DNA of 64,000 nucleotides from Spirosoma lacussanchae (GCF_005870035.1 NZ_SWJG01000001.1:1165639-1229638), one strand, 5' to 3'. Positions 52,968-62,040 are shown, counted from the first letter of the stretch. Notes: a model not told the origin generated them from the sequence alone. Numbers and translations are program-made.

Positions 52968-53184
52968 GGTAGCAAAGAGATGTGGGTGTGTCTTCCTACG
53001 GCTAACTGGACAGGCTGTTATTTATTTTCGCATGACCAAATATTGGAGTGGTTACTGACCGGTATAAATGTCAGTACGTCACAATTCTGGACTGGTAAGA
53101 GAGTGTACAATTGGAAGGGACCCAGCGCTTTGATAACTAATTTCCTTGAAAAGCATAAGCTTACATCAAATCAAACCTAACCAG

Positions 53185-53391
53185 ATGAACAAGACACTGC
53201 ACCCCCAGTATATTACCGACGAGCAGGGTAAGCGAGTCTCGGTTGTTTTGCCGATTCAGCAATGGCAACAGGTGCTGGATGACCTGGAAGAACTCGATGA
53301 CATTCGGCTTTATGACGAAGTGAAGGCGCGACAGGAGCCGACTCGTTCGCTGGCCGATTATCGTAAAAAACGACAGCAGTCGAATGGCTGA
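53185..53391 (+). CDS. RelB/Phd-like antitoxin
   Basis: 68-aa antitoxin starting at ATG 53185. HPQYITDEQGKRVSVVLPIQQWQQVLDDLEELDDIRLYDEVKAR fits the short N-terminal DNA-binding strand-helix of Phd/YefM or RelB-type antitoxins with a C-terminal helix that wraps the toxin. The longer frame (53146) has no support. The stop overlaps the RelE start by 8 bases, the usual coupling of a toxin-antitoxin pair. It would bind and neutralise the toxin and repress its own promoter. Confidence 0.85.
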   Translation: MNKTLHPQYITDEQGKRVSVVLPIQQWQQVLDDLEELDDIRLYDEVKARQEPTRSLADYRKKRQQSNG

Positions 53392-53641
53392 GTATGCAAT
53401 TGTATTAACACGGACTGCCCAGAAGCAACTGGACAAGTTGCCCGATTCAGTGGCTGAAACACTGCTTGATGCGATCGAACTGTTAGCCGCTGACCCTCGT
53501 CCGGACGGTTGTAAAAAGCTGAAAGGGCGCGCCGGATATCGACTACGAAAAGGTGACTATCGCATCATTTACGACATTCACGACGATGTGTTAACGGTTA
53601 ACGTAATTGGCGTTGGGCATCGTCGCAATATTTATGACTAA
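53384..53641 (+). CDS. RelE/ParE family toxin
   Basis: 85-aa RelE-superfamily protein. AEYAIVLTRTAQKQLDKLPDSV, the LKGRAGYRLRKGDYRIIYDIHDDVLTVNVIGVGHRRNIYD core and the terminal RRNIY match RelE ribosome-dependent mRNA interferases; Arg in YRIIY and HRRNIY are the likely active-site residues. It overlaps its antitoxin. The pair stands directly behind mutS and in front of a Rad52-family gene. Confidence 0.92.
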   Translation: MAEYAIVLTRTAQKQLDKLPDSVAETLLDAIELLAADPRPDGCKKLKGRAGYRLRKGDYRIIYDIHDDVLTVNVIGVGHRRNIYD

Positions 53642-53655
53642 GTAAACAACAACCA

Positions 53656-54153
53656 ATGGACTTGAACGTACTCACGGCTCCGCTCACGACGCACGAAATC
53701 GAATGGCGGGTGCAGAGCCAGACCAAGGATGGACAGAAGATTATTGTCGTGCCCTACATTACCAACCGCTGCGTGATGCAACGCTTCGACGATCAGTTCG
53801 GCTGGGCGGGCTGGCAGAACGAAATCCGAGAAATAGAAGGGGGCTTTTTGTGTACCATCACGGCCGTATTGCCCGGTGGCGAGATTGTTCGCAAGACCGA
53901 TGGCGCCAGTCGCACAGGCATCGAACCCATCAAGGGCGGTATCAGCGATGCCATGAAGCGGTGCGCCGTACAGTTCGGGCTGGGCCGTGCGCTCTACGAC
54001 TTCCCGAAGGTATTCATCGAAACAACCGATAAATACATACCCAGCTGGGCCACGCCCCTGCTGGACAAGATGGTCGATAAAATCAACGCGGGCGGGGTCG
54101 TTCGCGATGTAGTCGTGCTCAAACCTGAACACGCTAAGCCTGCCAAAGCGTAA
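53656..54153 (+). CDS. Rad52/Rad22 family single-strand annealing protein
   Basis: 165-aa Rad52/22-type protein. LTTHEIEWRVQSQ, RFDDQFGWAGWQNEIREIEGGFLCTITAVLPGGEIVRKTDGAS, and the GGISDAMKRCAVQFGLGRALYDFPKVFIE segment are the family core (the KRCAVQFGLGRALY helix is the best landmark). Such proteins anneal complementary strands, and many are phage-borne. It is 14 bases after the RelE stop and ends the run at a long terminator. Confidence 0.9.
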   Translation: MDLNVLTAPLTTHEIEWRVQSQTKDGQKIIVVPYITNRCVMQRFDDQFGWAGWQNEIREIEGGFLCTITAVLPGGEIVRKTDGASRTGIEPIKGGISDAMKRCAVQFGLGRALYDFPKVFIETTDKYIPSWATPLLDKMVDKINAGGVVRDVVVLKPEHAKPAKA

Positions 54154-54190
54154 ACTCTGTTTACGCCAATTTCCCGATTCTGAGTTGCTT

Positions 54191-54251
54191 AACCGGCTTT
54201 TCAGGTAAACATGTACCTACTGTTGGCGCACGTTTACCTGAAAAGCCGGTT
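54191..54251. terminator. Bidirectional terminator, 20-bp perfect arms, 21-base loop
   Basis: AACCGGCTTTTCAGGTAAAC (54191-54210) pairs perfectly with 54232-54251, followed by TTT. It lies between the convergent Rad52 and M28 genes. Confidence 0.8.
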
Positions 54252-54297
54252 TTGACTGCAGGGTTGCGAAGCAGGAGCCCCGGCTAGAAAAATGAGA

Positions 54298-56469
54298 TCA
54301 TTTTCCTCCGCCTACGCTGGCCGGGCTACCCATACCCTGCGACAGGGCCAGTAATTTCTCACTGAGCGTATTGATCGCTTTCTTGTAGCGCGTTTCGAGC
54401 TCGGGCAGGTTGGCCGTCGATTTCAGCGAAGCTTCGTAGAGTAAACCCGGCAGCATCCAGGACGCGTAGCCGCTGTTAGGGTCCGACGATGCATAGAGCG
54501 ACCGGTACCACGAACCGAACGCATTGCCTTTGGGGTCGATGAAGGCCCGCTCCAGCAGCCGAAGCTCGCGGTTCAGCTCAACCAGTTTGTCGGTACGGCC
54601 GGTTTTAAGGTAGTTCTGGCGGGCTACTTCACAGGCATCGGCGCTCTTCTTCAGGTCGGTAACTGCGTCGAGCAGGGGTTGAATGGTGTAGGTCGGCGCG
54701 TAGGCTTTGATGGCCCGTTCGGCGGCTTTGAGGTGAACGTTTAGATCGTTCGGGTAGCGAGCTACATCGTAGGGAACAAGATCGGCGTTGGCCAGTCGTA
54801 AGGTCATCGTACCCACTACCTGCTCCATCATTGGACCCATTTTGTAGGTCGGGTCGGCAAACTTGTCGTAGAAATACAGATCGTCATATTGCGAGTGGTA
54901 CAGCGTTGGGCCTTCCATTCCGGCGCTCAGGGCGGGTATGCCTACGTGCATATACGGACCAATGTGGTCAGACCCACCGCCCAGGTTACCAATGGTTGGT
55001 TCGCCGTCCTGCACAGCAGGAGCGCTCGACCCCGTAACGCGGGTTGGATTACCGGCCGCTTTGTGACCCATCCAGTGCTGGTAAACGGTCTTGTTCGAGT
55101 CGGGGTACTGCACTGACTGAGTGGCTTCGATGATTAGCTTTTTCAGGCTGGGCGAGGCCGAGGCTCCGAAGGTGCGGCCCGATACGGCTGCGTCATAGTT
55201 CATGTAGGCCACCGCTTTCTGGGTCAGCTCGTCGCGGAACTGTTCGCTCCATTCGGCCGAACCAATGACGCCCGGCTCTTCGGCATCCCAGTGACAGACC
55301 TTGATCGTACGCCGGGGGCGCTGTCCTGCCTTGACCAGTTTTCCGAACGATTCACACATGCTCAGCAGCATCGCCGTACCTGAGTTGGGGTCGGTAGCAC
55401 CGAAGCTCCAGGCGTCGTAGTGGCAACCCGCAATGATCCACTCGTCGGGAAATTCGCTGCCCGTCAGCGTGCCGACAACCTGGTAGATGCGCTGGATGGA
55501 CCGTTCCTGCTTCACCATGAGCCGCACCCGCAGGGCGTTGCCGCCTTCCAGTCGGTAGGTGAACGGGAGGCCACCCTGCCAGCCGCCGGGTACGGGGCGG
55601 GTGCCGGTCATGCGCTTCAGAATCTCAACGGCCGATCCGTAGGGGAGGGGCGTTACCGGAATTTTATGGAAGGCGACATCTTTCTCGGCCAGCCGTTTGG
55701 GGGTGTTTTTGGCATCCATGGGTAGGGCCGCTTCACCGGGGGTGAGCGGATCGCCGGTATAGGGAACCGTCAGGAGCGAGCCGCGCTGAATGGTGCTTTC
55801 CGAATAGAACGGCCCTTCGGGAAAGGTCAGGCCCCGCATGTAGCCGCTATCGGCCGGGTCGGTGAAAATCAGCACGCCCGCAGCCCCGGCAGCCTGCGCA
55901 AACTGGGCTTTGTACCCGCGGAAGTTGCCGCCATACCGCGCCAGCACGATCTTGCCAGCCACCGAAACGCCCATGGCTTTGAGCTGCTCGAAATCTTCTT
56001 TCCGGCCGTAGTTGGCGTAAACGACTTCGGCCGTCACGTCGCCCGAGCCCGACCAGGCGTTATAGCCGGGGGTGAGCCGCGGGTCGCTGGCGTACTTGTC
56101 TTCCCGATAAATGAACTCGCGAATGTTGAGCGGTTGCCGAACGGGTTCTACCAGCTCGACCGCAATCTCGCCGGGGCCTTTGGGAAGCATCACATCGTGC
56201 GGGTAGATGTCGACCTGCCAGCCCGCTTTGCGCATGGTTTCGGCAATGTAGTCGCGGACGCGTTCGTTTTCGGGCGAGCCTGTAATGTGGGGTACGCTGC
56301 TCAGCTTTTCGAGATGCGCCTTGAAGGCAGCCGGCGACTGCTTGGTCTTGAATTCGGTTTCGAGCTTCTGCTGGGCTTCCTGCCGGGCCGGTACGAACCC
56401 ACTCAGGGTTTGGGCGCTGGCCGACAGGCCGGTGGTGAGCGTAAGGACAAGTAAAGCGATTTGTTTCAT
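54298..56469 (-). CDS. M28 family metallopeptidase with PA domain (PSMA/TfR-like)
   Basis: 723-aa secreted zinc exopeptidase. The signal peptide (MKQIALLVLTLTTGLSASAQ) is followed by a PA-like insert (about 135-250, GKIVLARYGGNFRGYKAQFAQAAGAAGVLIFTDPADSGY) inside the M28 domain: CHYDAWSFGATDPNSGTAML, HWDAEEPGVIGSAEW and a late SDHIGPYMHVGIPALSAG supply the two-zinc ligands. A C-terminal TfR-dimer-like helical domain (about 580-710) completes the glutamate carboxypeptidase II shape. It cleaves C-terminal residues from peptides in the periplasm. Confidence 0.93.
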   Translation of the reverse strand: MKQIALLVLTLTTGLSASAQTLSGFVPARQEAQQKLETEFKTKQSPAAFKAHLEKLSSVPHITGSPENERVRDYIAETMRKAGWQVDIYPHDVMLPKGPGEIAVELVEPVRQPLNIREFIYREDKYASDPRLTPGYNAWSGSGDVTAEVVYANYGRKEDFEQLKAMGVSVAGKIVLARYGGNFRGYKAQFAQAAGAAGVLIFTDPADSGYMRGLTFPEGPFYSESTIQRGSLLTVPYTGDPLTPGEAALPMDAKNTPKRLAEKDVAFHKIPVTPLPYGSAVEILKRMTGTRPVPGGWQGGLPFTYRLEGGNALRVRLMVKQERSIQRIYQVVGTLTGSEFPDEWIIAGCHYDAWSFGATDPNSGTAMLLSMCESFGKLVKAGQRPRRTIKVCHWDAEEPGVIGSAEWSEQFRDELTQKAVAYMNYDAAVSGRTFGASASPSLKKLIIEATQSVQYPDSNKTVYQHWMGHKAAGNPTRVTGSSAPAVQDGEPTIGNLGGGSDHIGPYMHVGIPALSAGMEGPTLYHSQYDDLYFYDKFADPTYKMGPMMEQVVGTMTLRLANADLVPYDVARYPNDLNVHLKAAERAIKAYAPTYTIQPLLDAVTDLKKSADACEVARQNYLKTGRTDKLVELNRELRLLERAFIDPKGNAFGSWYRSLYASSDPNSGYASWMLPGLLYEASLKSTANLPELETRYKKAINTLSEKLLALSQGMGSPASVGGGK

Positions 56470-56547
56470 ACAGTCAGGTCGTTTGGTTAAGATTCAGGCA
56501 TAAGATAGGCAGAAAACAAAAGCCGGAAAATACGCAACCCGTGAAAA

Positions 56548-56582
56548 CGCCGAAGCCACCCCATCAGGAGGTGGCTTCGGCG
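56548..56582 (-). terminator. Intrinsic terminator of the 56607 gene
   Basis: CGCCGAAGCCACC (56548-56560) and GGTGGCTTCGGCG (56570-56582) form a 13-bp stem with a 9-base loop; TTTTC follows on the minus strand. Confidence 0.8.
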
Positions 56583-56606
56583 GCTGAAATCTATAACTAG
56601 CTGATC

Positions 56607-57314
56607 TTATTTGGGTTTGGCGAAGATCGTCGCGTCGACCGGGGCGTTGAAGGTGATCTTGGTGATTTTGCCGGTGATCGGGGCGGGCACCATCGGTGAA
56701 GTTATTTCACTCCCGTACGGGATGGTGAGCCCGTCGGTCGTTTTGTAGTCGGAGAACGAAGCGGTAATGTCGCCCTGGGGTGTTGTGCCTTTCATGCCGA
56801 CAAGCTGGTAATTGGTAGCATCGACAAAGTAGTTGAAAACACCTTCGGGCCGGTTCACCTTCAGGTTGAACACGTCTTTATCCTTGTATTTTTCTTTGCC
56901 CACCAGTTCATAAGGATATTTGCCACTCTTGACGTAAGCCAGCGGCATCATCTGCGGTTCGGTACCGCTTTTGGCGGCTTTCATGGCCTCGGCGGGCATA
57001 TCCTGCGGGGTTGTGCCGCCCTGCATGGGGTTGATCATCCAGCCTTTGTCGCCATCGAATACGGTCGTTATCTGCGAACCCATAACCGACACGTCACTCC
57101 GCATCGACTGACCAACGACGTACGTACTTTTAGCCGTCAGTTCGTTACCCATGACCGACATAGACTGCTCTACGTCGAGGGTCTTGATCGCAGCCACCTT
57201 GTCGGCCCCACCCAGCGCAGCCAGGTGTTTATCAATCACTTCGTCGGCCGTTTGTGCCAACGCGAGGGCCGGCACTGCCACGAAGGCAACGAAGGCAATC
57301 AGTTGTTTTTTCAT
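56607..57314 (-). CDS. Outer-membrane lipoprotein-sorting (LolA-like) protein
   Basis: 235-aa periplasmic protein with a signal peptide (MKKQLIAFVAFVAVPALALAQ). The mature domain starts with TADEVIDKHLAALGGADKVAAIKTLDVEQSM, then MRSDVSVMGSQITTVFDGDKGWMINPMQGG, and repeated edge strands ending in ITKITFNAPVDATIFAKP, matching the half-barrel LolA/LolB-like fold of the outer membrane lipoprotein-sorting superfamily. The ligand is probably hydrophobic. Minus-strand TATCTTTG (57338-57345) may be its -7 box. Confidence 0.85.
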   Translation of the reverse strand: MKKQLIAFVAFVAVPALALAQTADEVIDKHLAALGGADKVAAIKTLDVEQSMSVMGNELTAKSTYVVGQSMRSDVSVMGSQITTVFDGDKGWMINPMQGGTTPQDMPAEAMKAAKSGTEPQMMPLAYVKSGKYPYELVGKEKYKDKDVFNLKVNRPEGVFNYFVDATNYQLVGMKGTTPQGDITASFSDYKTTDGLTIPYGSEITSPMVPAPITGKITKITFNAPVDATIFAKPK

Positions 57315-57479
57315 GTAGAAGTTAGCGTTAACGTATCCAAAGATACTAAATTAAGAACGTAAAAATCGACCCGTTTGTGATAAATGGGTACCGGTTTCGG
57401 GAAGCAAGTCCGCAAGAATCGGGTTGGCCTGGGGCGGGGTTATACCGACCTTTGTTAGGGTCAACTGAACAACAAACCC

Positions 57480-58340
57480 ATGAACACGAACAGTACCTAC
57501 ACCTATCAGCAGATGGCACAGGCAATTGAGCTGCTGGCGGCTACCTACCGCGACCGGCCTACGCTGGCAGAACTGGCCAGCCGCGCCAACGTGAGCGAGT
57601 TCCATTTTCAGCGACTCTTCACCGAATGGGCTGGGGTGAGTCCTAAAAAGTTCAGCCAGTACCTCACACTCGAACACGCCAAACAGCAACTGCGGTTAGG
57701 TAGTCCACTCGCCGAAACAGCTTACGAGGCTGGCTTGTCAGGTACTGGTCGGCTGCATGATCTATTTGTTACCCTGGAAGGAGTCACCCCGGGGCAGTTC
57801 AGGCAGGCCGGGGCTGGGCTTCGGCTGCAGTACGGCCGGTTTGTTAGTCCGTTTGGTGATTATGTGCTCGGGGCGATTAACGGGAAAATAGCACTGCTGC
57901 ACTTCCTGGATGGACCGGGGGCGTCGGTGGAGTCGCTGCTTAGGGTTGCCTGGCCCGACGCGAGCCTGTACCACGACCCGACCGCCCTCCAGCCCCTGGC
58001 CGATCAGATTTTCAGAGCCACGCCGGCAACTGGTGAGCTGCGAAAACCGCTGTCTGTCCTACTGCGGGGGTCGGCCTTTCAGCTGAAAGTATGGGAAGCG
58101 CTGCTGCGGATTCCGGAAGGGCGCCTGGTCAGCTACGACCAGATTGCCGCATCCATCGGGCAGCCCACGGCCTCGCGGGCGGTCGGGACAGCTATCGGGA
58201 GTAATCCGGTCGGGTACCTGATTCCGTGCCATCGGGTCATCAAAAAAACCGGTCTGTTTGGCGGATACCGCTGGGGCACCGACCGCAAGCAGGCCATGGT
58301 CGGCCGGGAAGCCGCCCGGACCGCTTCCGACGCCGACTAA
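57480..58340 (+). CDS. Bifunctional AraC-type regulator / O6-methylguanine-DNA methyltransferase
   Basis: 286-aa Ada-like fusion. Residues 1-100 are an AraC HTH pair (LAELASRANVSEFHFQRLFTEWAGVSPKKFSQYLTLEHAKQQL), about 115-195 an N-terminal methyltransferase domain, and 200-286 the active-site part: LRIPEGRLVSYDQIAASIG, VGTAIGSNPVGYLIPCHRVIKKTGLFGGYRWG with the acceptor Cys in IPCHRVI. The N-terminal Cys-rich phosphotriester domain of full Ada is absent. It repairs alkylated DNA and may sense it. Confidence 0.92.
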   Translation: MNTNSTYTYQQMAQAIELLAATYRDRPTLAELASRANVSEFHFQRLFTEWAGVSPKKFSQYLTLEHAKQQLRLGSPLAETAYEAGLSGTGRLHDLFVTLEGVTPGQFRQAGAGLRLQYGRFVSPFGDYVLGAINGKIALLHFLDGPGASVESLLRVAWPDASLYHDPTALQPLADQIFRATPATGELRKPLSVLLRGSAFQLKVWEALLRIPEGRLVSYDQIAASIGQPTASRAVGTAIGSNPVGYLIPCHRVIKKTGLFGGYRWGTDRKQAMVGREAARTASDAD

Positions 58341-58454
58341 AACCAGGGCCGCCCGGATCATAACCTGTTTCTGGCTAGGGCTTCCCACCGGTTGCTGACC
58401 GGGCCCAGCCTTACTTCAATCAAACACGGTCCGATCCTTGCTGGTTAGACGGAT

Positions 58455-59348
58455 ATGGCTGCTTACAATCTGGAACATCATACGATACCCGTTACGAAGC
58501 CGGGGGCACGCCCACCGGTTCGGCTTCACGTGGTGCAGGCGGGCCCGGCCGATGGTCCCCTGCTCGTGCTGCTACATGGCTTCCCCGAATGCTGGTTCGG
58601 CTGGAAACGGCAGATCGAGCCGCTGGCGCAGGCCGGCTACCGCGTTTGGGTGCCCGATCAGCGGGGCTATAACCTCAGCGACAAACCGGCCGGTATTGAT
58701 GCCTATACCATCGATACCCTGGCGGCTGACGTGGTCGCGCTCATCGACGCGGCCGGTCGGCAGAAAGCTACCGTTGTCGGACACGACTGGGGCGCGGCCG
58801 TTGCCTGGTGGGTAGCGGCTACCTACCCGGAGCGGGTTGAGCGGCTGGTCGTGCTGAACGTGCCGCATCCGGGGGTAATGAAACAAATGGCGAGTCGCAA
58901 TCCGGGGCAGATGCTGCGGAGTTGGTATATCGGCTTTTTTCAGATACCGTGGCTACCCGAAGCCGTTTCCCGGCTAAACAACTGGGCTATGCTGGCCCGG
59001 ACCATGCGCAGCAGTAGCCGGCCGGGTACGTTCAGTGATGCCGATCTGGATCAGTACCGGGCTGCCTGGGGGCAGGGCGGGGGCGCTCTGCGGACCATGA
59101 TCAACTGGTACCGGGCCGTGCTGCAACGACCGCCAAAGCAAAACACCCAGCTCCGAATACGGGTACCGACCCTCCTGATCTGGGGCGCCCGGGATCGGTT
59201 TCTGAAGCGGGAGATGGCGCAGCCGAGTATTGACCTGTGCGACAGCGGCCAACTGATTTTCTTCGAGAACGCTACCCACTGGGTTCAGCACGAAGAAGCC
59301 GACGCGGTCACGGCGCTGATTGCTGCCGGCCAGTACCCGGATCAATGA
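58455..59348 (+). CDS. Alpha/beta hydrolase, epoxide-hydrolase-like
   Basis: 297-aa alpha/beta hydrolase of the epoxide hydrolase group. HGFPECWFGWKRQIEPLA holds the HGxP oxyanion motif, VVGHDWGAAVAWWVA near 95-109 has the nucleophile Asp in GHDWGA, and NATHWVQHEEADAV near the end carries the catalytic His. A cap segment (LNNWAMLARTMRSSSRPG) replaces longer cap domains. It hydrolyses epoxides, haloalkanes or esters; the substrate is unknown. It follows the Ada-like gene with no sign of coupling. Confidence 0.88.
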   Translation: MAAYNLEHHTIPVTKPGARPPVRLHVVQAGPADGPLLVLLHGFPECWFGWKRQIEPLAQAGYRVWVPDQRGYNLSDKPAGIDAYTIDTLAADVVALIDAAGRQKATVVGHDWGAAVAWWVAATYPERVERLVVLNVPHPGVMKQMASRNPGQMLRSWYIGFFQIPWLPEAVSRLNNWAMLARTMRSSSRPGTFSDADLDQYRAAWGQGGGALRTMINWYRAVLQRPPKQNTQLRIRVPTLLIWGARDRFLKREMAQPSIDLCDSGQLIFFENATHWVQHEEADAVTALIAAGQYPDQ

Positions 59349-59372
59349 TTATACTCATGGGTAGGAAACTGG

Positions 59373-60860
59373 TTACCGGTTGTCCACGGCTTGTTTCAGT
59401 AGCGCCACCGCCTGCTCCAGCTCGGCCTCTGTACTCGAAGCAAATCCCAGCCGGGTGCCGTTGAGCCGTTGCCCCGGCGGATTATGAAACAGCCCGTTGG
59501 CTATAGACAGCCCGGTTTGTCGGGCCCGCTCGGCGAGACTGGCCATATCGATGGCCGGGTCGAACGTAGCCCAGACGGCCAGACCGCCATCGGGCCGGGT
59601 GAACTGTATGGCCTCGGGCAGGGCGGTACTGAGCAGCTGGCAGAAATAATCGCGTCGGCCTTCGTACGTACGCAGCGCCTTCCTGAAATGGCGCTTCAGC
59701 ACCCCCGTTTTGATGAGCTGGCCAATGGCGAACTCGAGCATCTGGTCACCCTGTCGGTCGATGATGCGCCGAAGCTGGGCCAGTTCGGTAATGACGGCGG
59801 TGGGCGCTACGACGTACCCAACCCGAAAAGCAGGCGCTACCGACTTAGTGAGCGAACCCACGTATACGACCATCCCGCGCTGATCGGCGCTGGCCAGTGG
59901 CAGAATGGGGCGGCTCAGGTAGTGAAAATCATAGTCGTAGTCGTCTTCCAGAATTACGAACCCGTACTGTCCGGCCAGTTGCAGCAGCCGCACCCGTCGG
60001 TCGGCCCGGAGGGTAACCGTTGTCGGATAGTGGTGGTGGGGCGTCACGTACACCATCCGGATGGGGCGGCCCAGGCGTTGCTGCCGGTCGCAGAGGTCAG
60101 CCAGCTGGTCTGTGTTGAGCCCGTGCTGATCGAGCGAAACGGGCAGGACCGTGGCGCCGGTGTTGAGAAAATTCATGGTGGCACCCGCCCAGCTGGTCAG
60201 CCCCGTGGCTACCACATCGGCGGGGCGGAGCAGCAGCTGACTCGCCAGGTGCAGGCCCATGATGCTGCCCCGGGTAATGAGTACATTGTCTGGGGTAGTA
60301 TGCAGACCCCGGGTTTCGTTGAGGTGCCGCGCCAGTTGTTCGCGCAGGAGCGGGTGGCCCTTGGTATCGCCGTAACCGAAGTGCTGTTGTGGATTGCCCC
60401 ACCGAAAATAAGATCGATAGGCACGGCTCAGCTCGTCCATGGGGGCCAGCCGGATGTCGGGGAAGCCGTCGTCCAGCCGCAGGCCACCCGGGTTGGTGAG
60501 TACCGGCCGGGCCAGAAACGAGCGGGGTTCGAACGAATAGCCGGGCTGGTGCCGGACCGACGGCAGGGCGAGACTGTCGGCCAGGGGCTGAGGGCGGGTG
60601 TCCAGGGCGTGACTCGTAATAAAAGTGCCGCTGCCAGACCGGCTTTCGAGCCAGCCCTGCGCCAGCAGCTCGTCATAGGCGGCCACCAGGGTTTGCCGGT
60701 GCAGACCCAGCAGCTGGGCAAGCTGGCGGGTGCCGGGCAGGCGCTGCCCGGCCGTCAGGGTGCCGGACCGGATCAGTTGCTGAAGCTGGTCGGCCAGCTG
60801 GACGAAGACAGGCGTGGCGGCTGTCTTATCGACGGTGAGCAGCGACTTGAAAGGAAGCAT
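59373..60860 (-). CDS. MocR/GntR regulator with aminotransferase-like domain
   Basis: 495-aa MocR-family protein. A GntR winged HTH (about 15-82: PVFVQLADQLQQLIRSGTLTAGQRLPGTRQLAQLLGLHRQTLVAAYDELLAQGWL) is fused to a fold-type I aminotransferase domain (about 130-495) with the PLP lysine in VGSLTKSVAPAFRVGY. Such proteins sense PLP or amines and usually control the divergent gene. Here that is a PNPOx-like gene. ATG 60860 was chosen since upstream frame residues are non-conserved and lie in the operator region. Confidence 0.9.
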   Translation of the reverse strand: MLPFKSLLTVDKTAATPVFVQLADQLQQLIRSGTLTAGQRLPGTRQLAQLLGLHRQTLVAAYDELLAQGWLESRSGSGTFITSHALDTRPQPLADSLALPSVRHQPGYSFEPRSFLARPVLTNPGGLRLDDGFPDIRLAPMDELSRAYRSYFRWGNPQQHFGYGDTKGHPLLREQLARHLNETRGLHTTPDNVLITRGSIMGLHLASQLLLRPADVVATGLTSWAGATMNFLNTGATVLPVSLDQHGLNTDQLADLCDRQQRLGRPIRMVYVTPHHHYPTTVTLRADRRVRLLQLAGQYGFVILEDDYDYDFHYLSRPILPLASADQRGMVVYVGSLTKSVAPAFRVGYVVAPTAVITELAQLRRIIDRQGDQMLEFAIGQLIKTGVLKRHFRKALRTYEGRRDYFCQLLSTALPEAIQFTRPDGGLAVWATFDPAIDMASLAERARQTGLSIANGLFHNPPGQRLNGTRLGFASSTEAELEQAVALLKQAVDNR

Positions 60861-60875
60861 AACCGGACTAGCTGT

Positions 60876-60907
60876 TTTGTATAAACCGGACGATTTGTAC
60901 GGGCCGG
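60876..60907. promoter_or_regulatory. Direct repeats, candidate MocR operator
   Basis: TTTGTA-N4-CCGG occurs at 60876-60889 and again at 60894-60907, 18 bases apart, in the 86-base gap between the MocR gene and the PNPOx-like gene. MocR proteins bind direct repeats in such divergent promoters. Confidence 0.5.
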
Positions 60908-60946
60908 TAAAGTACGACTTTTGCCAGAGAAACGATTGATACCGCC

Positions 60947-61564
60947 ATGATAACATCCCGCCTTATCCCCAGCCGACTGGCCAAACGCGCTTACTACGAC
61001 GCCGAAACGATCCACCCCATTCTGGACGAAGCCCTATTCTGTACCGTCAGCTACGCCGTTGACGGGCAGCCCATGGCCATCCCAACGGCCTACGCCCGTA
61101 ACGGAGACAAACTCTACATCCACGGATCGGTGGGGAGCCACTTTATCCGGACCATTGAGGCTGGTGCGCCGGTCTGTATCTCGGTTATGCTGACCGATGG
61201 GCTGGTGCTGGCCAAGTCGGCTTTTCATCACTCGGTAAACTACCGGTCGGTGGTAATCTTCGCTACGGCCGAGAAAGTAACCGACGAAGCCGAGCGGATG
61301 GAAGCGCTGGCATTGATAACGGACCACCTGGTGCCGGGGCGCTGGGCCGACCTGCGTCCGACTACCGATAGTGAGATGCGTAAAACCACAGTGCTGGCTT
61401 TTTCGCTGCACGAAGCATCGGCCAAAGTACGCACGGGTGGCCCCTCCGATGATCCGGAAGACATGGACCTGCCAACCTGGTCGGGGGTCGTGCCGATGCA
61501 AACCGTTCGGCTGGCGCCAGTGCCCCAGGATTCCGGCAGTCCCTTACCTGACTATCTGCAATGA
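60947..61564 (+). CDS. Pyridoxamine 5'-phosphate oxidase family protein
   Basis: 205-aa flavin-binding split-barrel protein, close to the NimA-like/PNPOx-putative group. RLAKRAYYDAETIHPILDEALFCTVSYAVDGQPMAIPTAYARNGDKLYIHGSVGSHFIR is the FMN-barrel core; ISVMLTDGLVLAKSAFHHSVNYRSVVIFATAEKVTDEAERMEAL completes it. These proteins often bind FMN or F420 or detoxify amines and nitro compounds. It is the first gene of a plus-strand run with a GNAT and PaiB gene, divergent from MocR. Confidence 0.9.
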   Translation: MITSRLIPSRLAKRAYYDAETIHPILDEALFCTVSYAVDGQPMAIPTAYARNGDKLYIHGSVGSHFIRTIEAGAPVCISVMLTDGLVLAKSAFHHSVNYRSVVIFATAEKVTDEAERMEALALITDHLVPGRWADLRPTTDSEMRKTTVLAFSLHEASAKVRTGGPSDDPEDMDLPTWSGVVPMQTVRLAPVPQDSGSPLPDYLQ

Positions 61565-62022
61565 TACAGATCAGACCCTGGCAGGTTGCCGATACGGAGC
61601 CGTTGCTGGCTGTGTTTCGAAAAAACGTACCGGCCGCTTTCGGCGAGAGCGAAGTGGCCGAGTATGCCGACTTTCTGACTACCTGCCAGGAGCCCTATGT
61701 CGTGGCCGAACACGAAGGCCGGGTGGTCGGCGCCTGCGGGCATTCGATCCGGCCCCACGAACAGAAGGCGCACATTATCTGGATTTTTGCCGATCCGGAT
61801 CAGAAAGGACTCGGTATAGGTACCGCGCTGATGCAGTATAACCTGCTGGCGATCAAGCGGCATTCAAATGTAACGGAACTGGTTTGTCGTACCTCGCAGG
61901 TTGCGTATGCCTTTTTCGAGCGCTTCGGTTTTCAGCTCCAGTACACCCAACCCGACTACTGGGTGCCGGGACTCGATCTCTACTACATGACCGTGAAGCC
62001 GGACGCGCTTCGGGGCCTATAA
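61561..62022 (+). CDS. GNAT family N-acetyltransferase
   Basis: 153-aa GNAT acetyltransferase. MIQIRPWQVADTEPLLAVFRKN is beta1/alpha1, EPYVVAEHEGRVVGACGHSIRP beta3, WIFADPDQKGLGIGTALMQYNLLAIK near 80-105 the acetyl-CoA-binding motif A with QxxGxG/A, and YAFFERFGFQ motif B. The ATG overlaps the PNPOx stop by 4 bases (ATGA), so the two are coupled. Position next to PaiB recalls the Bacillus paiAB pair, where PaiA acetylates spermidine; that role is inference. Confidence 0.92.
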   Translation: MIQIRPWQVADTEPLLAVFRKNVPAAFGESEVAEYADFLTTCQEPYVVAEHEGRVVGACGHSIRPHEQKAHIIWIFADPDQKGLGIGTALMQYNLLAIKRHSNVTELVCRTSQVAYAFFERFGFQLQYTQPDYWVPGLDLYYMTVKPDALRGL

Positions 62023-62040
62023 CGTACCCCACGACCGCCT

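Noticed and set aside
52980..53180. 66-codon frame between mutS and the antitoxin
   Set aside because: No family resemblance or supporting signals; it lies where the toxin-antitoxin promoter should be.
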